A stretch of 10,660 nucleotides of DNA from Acidobacteriota bacterium (GTDB lineage: Bacteria > Acidobacteriota > Polarisedimenticolia > J045), in assembly GCA_027001345.1 (NCBI GenBank), contig JALTMS010000591.1, positions 1 to 10,660 of the forward strand, read 5' to 3'. The notes below the pieces were generated by a model. That model did not search any database. It saw nothing but the letters and a program-made list of their open reading frames with translations, and was not told the DNA's origin. This document shows positions 7,682 through 10,660 of this stretch, piece after piece; the first letter of the stretch is position 1; every line of letters starts with the position of its first letter. A program made the position numbers and the translations under genes.

Positions 7682-9171
7682 TGAAACGCCTCGCGATCCT
7701 CGCGATGATCGCCGCCCTGGCCCTGACGGCCCTGCCGGCGGTGCTGGCGGAGGTGCCGGCCCACCCTTCCGAACTGAAGTACGGCCCCCTCGACTTCAAG
7801 GTCCCCGATCCGGCGAAGTATCGCCATGAGTTGCCCGGCGGCATGGTGGTCTACGTCGGTGAAGACCATGCCCTGCCGCTGGTCGATCTGTCGATCACCG
7901 TCCGCGCCGGGGCCTTCCTCGACGATCCCGCCAAGCCGGGCGTGGCGGCCCTGACCGGACGGATGCTGCGCCGCGGCGGAACCAAGACCCTCAGCGCCGA
8001 GGCCTTCGACGAAAAGGCCGACTTCCTCGCCGCGCAGATCACCTCCTTCGCCAGTGACACCTCTTCGGGGGCGTCGTTCAACTGCACCACCCAGACCCTC
8101 GACGCCTGTCTCGATCTCTTTTTCGACATGGTGCGCAACCCGGCCTTCGACACCGAGCGCCTCGCCCTGGAAAAGGAGAACATCCTCGAAGGTCTCAAGC
8201 AGCGCAACGATGACGCCGGTACGATCTTGCGCCGGGAGTGGGGCTGGCTGATGCGTGGCCGAGACCATTTCACTTCCCGGCAGATCACCGCCGCCGAACT
8301 CGATTCCGTCTCCCGCGACGACCTCGTCGCCTTTCATGAGAAGTACTGGCTGCCGAAGAACATGATGGTCACGGTCAGCGGCGACGTGAACACCGAGGCG
8401 ATCCTGGGCACGCTGGCCGAGCGCTTCGCCGGGTGGAAGAGCGAGGGACCGGATGTTCCCTGGCCGCCGAAGGCGCCGGCCCACAGCCCCACGCCCGGGG
8501 TCTACTACGTCGACAAGGACATCCCCCAGGGCAAGGTCTTCATCGGCCATCTGGGAATGCAGGATGCCGACTGGAGCAACCCCGATCGCTACGCGGTGGC
8601 GGTGATGAACGAGATCCTCGGCGGCGGCGGCTTCACTTCCCGGATCACCAACCGGGTGCGCAGCGACGAGGGTCTGGCCTATTCCGCCGGATCGCGTTAC
8701 AGCGTCGGCCGCTTCTGGCCCGGTGCGTTCCGCATCGTCTTCCAGTCCAAGTCGGCCACCGTGCCGCTGGCGGCGAAGATTTCTCTCGAAGAGGTGCGGC
8801 GGATCCAGAGCGAGCCAGTGAGCAAGGAAGAGCTGAACATCGCCAAGGCCTCGTTCATCGACACCTTCCCCCAGGCCTTCGAGTCGATCGAGAGCATCGT
8901 CAACACTTTCGCCAACGACGAGTACATCGGCCGACCCCACGACTACTGGAAGAAGTACCGCGACCGGGTTCGCGCCGTGACCGCCAAGGACGTGCAGCAG
9001 GCGGCCAAGAAGTACCTCCACCCCGACCAGGTGGTCTTCCTCGTGGTGGGCAAGTGGGACGAGATCGTCAAAGGCGATCCTGACGGCCGCGCCACCATGA
9101 AGGAGTTCTTCGACGGCAAGGCCACGCGCCTGCCCCTGCGCGATCCGCTGACCCTCGAGCCCCTACCCTAA
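7681..9171 (+). CDS. M16-family protein without the zinc motif, partner subunit of the upstream peptidase
   Basis: The 496-residue product (counting from ATG 7681) has a signal peptide (about 1-23, ending PAVLA) and two M16-type domains. At the place where active members have HxxEH, this one reads ALTGR (residues 90-94), so it cannot bind zinc in the usual way. It keeps a glycine-rich GGGGFTSR segment and the Arg-x6-Tyr pair (Arg327 and Tyr334 in VRSDEGLAY) that in M16 enzymes contacts substrate near the catalytic zinc. This is the mirror image of the preceding protein, which has zinc ligands but not the pair. M16B heterodimers with this division of labour are known, for example the Sphingomonas pair SPH2682 (zinc) and SPH2681 (Arg/Tyr). 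The stop is followed after 26 bases by a strong terminator, so this is the last gene of the operon. The family call is firm; heterodimer formation is inferred. Confidence 0.92.
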   Translation: MKRLAILAMIAALALTALPAVLAEVPAHPSELKYGPLDFKVPDPAKYRHELPGGMVVYVGEDHALPLVDLSITVRAGAFLDDPAKPGVAALTGRMLRRGGTKTLSAEAFDEKADFLAAQITSFASDTSSGASFNCTTQTLDACLDLFFDMVRNPAFDTERLALEKENILEGLKQRNDDAGTILRREWGWLMRGRDHFTSRQITAAELDSVSRDDLVAFHEKYWLPKNMMVTVSGDVNTEAILGTLAERFAGWKSEGPDVPWPPKAPAHSPTPGVYYVDKDIPQGKVFIGHLGMQDADWSNPDRYAVAVMNEILGGGGFTSRITNRVRSDEGLAYSAGSRYSVGRFWPGAFRIVFQSKSATVPLAAKISLEEVRRIQSEPVSKEELNIAKASFIDTFPQAFESIESIVNTFANDEYIGRPHDYWKKYRDRVRAVTAKDVQQAAKKYLHPDQVVFLVVGKWDEIVKGDPDGRATMKEFFDGKATRLPLRDPLTLEPLP

Positions 9172-9197
9172 GCCCGGGACCAGCAACGCATCGATCC

Positions 9198-9226
9198 ACG
9201 GGGCGCCCCACCGGGCGCCCCGTTTT
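9198..9226 (+). terminator. Strong intrinsic terminator ending the Bat-M16 operon
   Basis: A perfect inverted repeat, CGGGGCGCCC at 9199-9208 and GGGCGCCCCG at 9213-9222, flanks a CACC loop, and an outer A-T pair (9198/9223) extends it to 11 base pairs. It is followed by four T (9223-9226). It lies 26 bases after the stop of the second M16 gene. There is no matching A run on the left side, so it should act on plus-strand transcripts only. Confidence 0.9.
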
Positions 9227-9490
9227 CCGTGCGCGCCCGGCCGTCCGCCACATGGGCTTGCAGGGAGGGGCTCGCGCAGCAGCCTCCTCCAGCATGGCAC
9301 GCTCGGGCAGCCATGCTTACCTGCGGTCCGGCAACATGGCCGCGGTTGTGGCACCCTTCGCTTGCCAAACCGCCGGAAAAGGGCCGCAACCCTCAGCCCG
9401 GTCGAATCCGGTGGAAGTGTCAACGCCAGAACCGGTGGTGAGACCATAGTGGTCCAAGGAGAGCTGGACGATCCGATGTGGGCATCGTGA
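9227..9490. other. Intergenic stretch without a supported gene
   Basis: Short open frames here are not backed by a ribosome binding site or recognisable protein motifs. Visible small structures are a CCGG-TCGAAT-CCGG hairpin near 9400-9413, a CCGGTGG repeated about 30 bases apart, and a 5-base hairpin GACCA-TAG-TGGTC at 9442-9454. None matches an RNA family that I recognise. The composition appears less strongly biased than in the operon. It separates the operon terminator from a decayed ATPase gene and is probably accessory DNA. Confidence 0.5.
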
Positions 9491-10062
9491 CTCACCCGGA
9501 CCAGCTTCGATGGCACTGACGCGCTCAAAGCCTGGTGTCCGCGATATCCCCACCGGGGTGTGGGCAAGACCGTCCTGCTCGAGCAACTTGCCGTGCAGGA
9601 CCCCGGCTCCTTCGACACGCTCGACGGTGAGGACCTCTTCGAGATGGTCAGGCAACTCGAGGCCGACTACCAGGTCGATACCTTCCTCATCGACGAGATC
9701 CACGACTGCCCCGACTACCCGGCGGTGCTCGAGCGCTGTTCGATTCCCTCGATCTCCGCGTCGTGTTCAGCAGCTCGGTTTCGCTCTCGCTTCTCGAGAC
9801 CGCGGAGGATCTGTCCCGGCAGGTTCGGCTCCATACTCTGATGCCCTTTTCCTTCCGCGAGTACCTCAAGTCGATCCGCAGCGCCAAGACTCCCGACTAT
9901 CTGCTTCGCTCCGGCGGCGGGAAGCCGGTCATCGAAGTCGGCGGCAGGGACAAGGGCCTCTCCCAGTTCAAGGGCGTGACCGTGGGCTGCAAGCTCATCT
10001 TCGCTCACGGCGGCCGAACCGACGGCATGTTCCCTCCGCTGCATCTTCTGGGCTTTCTCTGA
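9491..10062 (+). pseudogene. Decayed AAA_14 / DUF4143-type ATPase gene (frameshift plus internal deletion)
   Basis: From 9491 (just after an in-frame TGA) one frame reads an ATPase core: Walker A remnant GVGKTVLLEQLA at about 9557-9592 and a Walker B-like TFLIDEIHDCP at about 9680-9712. At about 9734-9739 the family pattern moves to the next frame, consistent with loss of one base. From about 9736 the reading continues LFDSLDLRVVFSSS, then SRQVRLHTLMPFSFREYL, the typical strand and 'R...L.PFSFREYL' motif of this family. After about 14 more residues the chain jumps to GGGKPVIEVGGRDKGLSQFKG and ends ...PLHLLGFL with a TGA at 10060-10062, which resembles the extreme C-terminus of DUF4143. Roughly 200 middle residues normally found between these motifs are missing, and the N-terminus before Walker A is also unlike the family (PHRGVGKT in place of the usual GPRxxGKT). 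Intact relatives are about 380-450 residues, of poorly known function and often in mobile or accessory DNA. The family call is from memorised motifs. Confidence 0.8.
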
Positions 10063-10086
10063 GGCGGATTTCGCCAAGCCTGGTAG

Positions 10087-10242
10087 ATGGACGTCGACGA
10101 AGTCATGAAGATGGTCGAGCTGCGCACCTGCCTCGAGGCCTTCGCCGAGATGGCCTGCCAGTCCACCGGCTACCGCACCGTCCGCACCCCCCGCATCTGG
10201 TCCCTCCACGACCTGACCCTGCCCGCCGACGAGCCGCGGTGA
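10087..10242 (+). CDS. Small hypothetical ORF or 3' gene remnant
   Basis: ATG 10087 to TGA 10240-10242 gives 51 residues starting MDVDEVMKMVELRTCLEAF. I do not recognise a family. The codon choice is strongly G/C in third positions, which argues that it is or was coding. However, there is no good ribosome binding site, a TAG directly precedes the ATG, and it follows the decayed ATPase in the same frame after two stops. The first half looks helical, and the second half has a TVRTPRIWSLHDL segment like a protein C-terminus. It may be the tail of a gene whose front part has been lost. No signal peptide or membrane helix. Confidence 0.4.
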   Translation: MDVDEVMKMVELRTCLEAFAEMACQSTGYRTVRTPRIWSLHDLTLPADEPR

Positions 10243-10285
10243 CCCATCGATGCGTGTCCTCGTCGGGGTGTGGTGCACGGGCCGT

Positions 10286-10516
10286 CTACAATGTTCCGGT
10301 GCGAGGCAGCTCGAACTCCCGGACGGCCTCCGCAGCAAACTGGAGAGATTCCTTGATGTCTTCCGGCTCGAGATCGGGATAGGCAGCCAGGATTTCGTCG
10401 ACTGTCATTCCCTCAGCAACCATACCGACGACAGTGGCGACGGGTATGCGGAGGCCGCGGATGCAAGGGACCCCGCCCATCTGATTGGCATCGACGGTCA
10501 CGCGCGTGTAGGTCAT
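10286..10516 (-). CDS. DUF433 family protein, antitoxin-like
   Basis: The minus-strand frame from ATG (10516-10514) to TAG (10288-10286) encodes 76 residues. The core matches the DUF433 pattern: an N-terminal TRVTVD, then MGGVPCIRGLRIPV at 13-26, a helical EGMTVDEILAAYPDL at 35-49 and a following DIKESLQFAAEAV helix. These proteins have a small winged-helix-like fold and are usually the antitoxin or DNA-binding partner of a DUF5615 PIN-like toxin. In most such pairs the toxin gene follows directly; here the minus-strand sequence after the stop (10285 downward) runs into the 51-codon ORF and ATPase remnant with no toxin visible. The start is chosen because it gives the normal family N-terminus and has a purine-rich GGAGAAGAGGGA just upstream. 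The frame is open further upstream to the window edge, so an N-terminal extension cannot be excluded. Confidence 0.85.
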   Translation of the reverse strand: MTYTRVTVDANQMGGVPCIRGLRIPVATVVGMVAEGMTVDEILAAYPDLEPEDIKESLQFAAEAVREFELPRTGTL

Positions 10517-10528
10517 TCCCTCTTCTCC
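10517..10528 (-). promoter_or_regulatory. Ribosome binding region of the DUF433 gene
   Basis: Read on the minus strand this is GGAGAAGAGGGA immediately before the ATG at 10516. The GGAG part is eight bases away, an ordinary spacing. It supports the short start over longer in-frame alternatives reaching toward 10597. Confidence 0.55.
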
Positions 10529-10660
10529 ATGGTTCAAGACAGCCACAGGGCAAAGTACCACGATTCCGCGATGTGGACTATCTCGGGGTGGAAGCACCGG
10601 GCCAACGGGTCTTGTGGGACGGAACGCGACTGTAACGACCAGGATCTGGACCTGCCTGCC

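Noticed and set aside
7411..9021. Long minus-strand open frame (536 codons) opposite the second M16 gene
   Set aside because: Antisense shadow of a well-supported M16 gene; no start signal and no recognisable domain.
9340..9432. T-arm-like GGTCGAATCC followed by a CCA near 9425, suggestive of a tRNA 3' end
   Set aside because: The loop has six bases rather than seven, and no matching acceptor, D or anticodon arm can be folded upstream.
9442..9454. Short hairpin GACCA-TAG-TGGTC
   Set aside because: Only five base pairs with no T run; too weak for a terminator and with no evidence for a binding site.
9715..10338. Minus-strand frame of 207 codons that could be the toxin after DUF433
   Set aside because: It starts upstream of the DUF433 stop, has no PIN-like acidic pattern near its start and mirrors the plus-strand ATPase remnant.
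10529..10660. Plus-strand frame open from an ATG at 10529 to the window edge
   Set aside because: Overlaps the DUF433 upstream region, has mixed codon usage and no recognisable motif; too little sequence to support a gene.

Overview
This is a G+C-rich bacterial window (by eye about two-thirds G+C, third codon positions mostly G or C). Its genes encode exported and membrane proteins of a Gram-negative-type cell. The combination of a complete Bat ("Bacteroides aerotolerance") operon, a DUF4381-like gene and an M16 peptidase pair suggests an Acidobacteriota-like or deltaproteobacterial/Myxococcota-like lineage. That placement is an impression from gene content; no marker gene here fixes the taxonomy.

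Positions 1-9171 look like one co-directional plus-strand operon. It opens with the 3' end of a DUF4381-like membrane-protein gene (1-396), then batA (393-1382), batB (1379-2380), batC (2377-3270), batD (3267-4988) and batE (4985-5860). Each of these five junctions is a 4-base stop/start overlap (four ATGA, one GTGA), which is extreme translational coupling. BatA and BatB are membrane-anchored von Willebrand A proteins with intact metal-binding (MIDAS) residues. BatC is an exported TPR protein with a glutamine-rich tail. BatD is a secreted beta-domain protein with one C-terminal membrane anchor. BatE is a TPR / two-membrane-helix / SH3b protein. In known Bat loci a MoxR AAA+ ATPase and a DUF58 protein lie upstream, and they are probably just outside the left edge. 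The usual inference is that the MoxR ATPase remodels a periplasmic or membrane vWA/TPR complex involved in envelope stress; the exact function is not established.

After a 30-base gap come two M16-family (insulinase/pitrilysin-type) genes, at 5891-7681 and 7681-9171, joined by a one-base TGATG overlap. The first has the zinc motif HLFEH but lacks the Arg/Tyr pair of the C-terminal domain. The second lacks the zinc motif but keeps the Arg/Tyr pair. They therefore look like two obligate halves of one heterodimeric exported protease. A very strong intrinsic terminator at 9198-9226 closes the operon.

The last 1.4 kb (9227-10660) is different: sparse, partly decayed accessory sequence. It holds a broken AAA_14/DUF4143-type ATPase gene with a one-base frameshift and a large internal deletion, a 51-codon ORF of unknown function, and a minus-strand DUF433 antitoxin-like gene with no visible toxin partner. 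The most interesting aspect of the window is the physical joining of a full Bat complex to a split-active-site M16 protease pair. The individual families are known; whether this coupled arrangement has been described cannot be judged from sequence alone.
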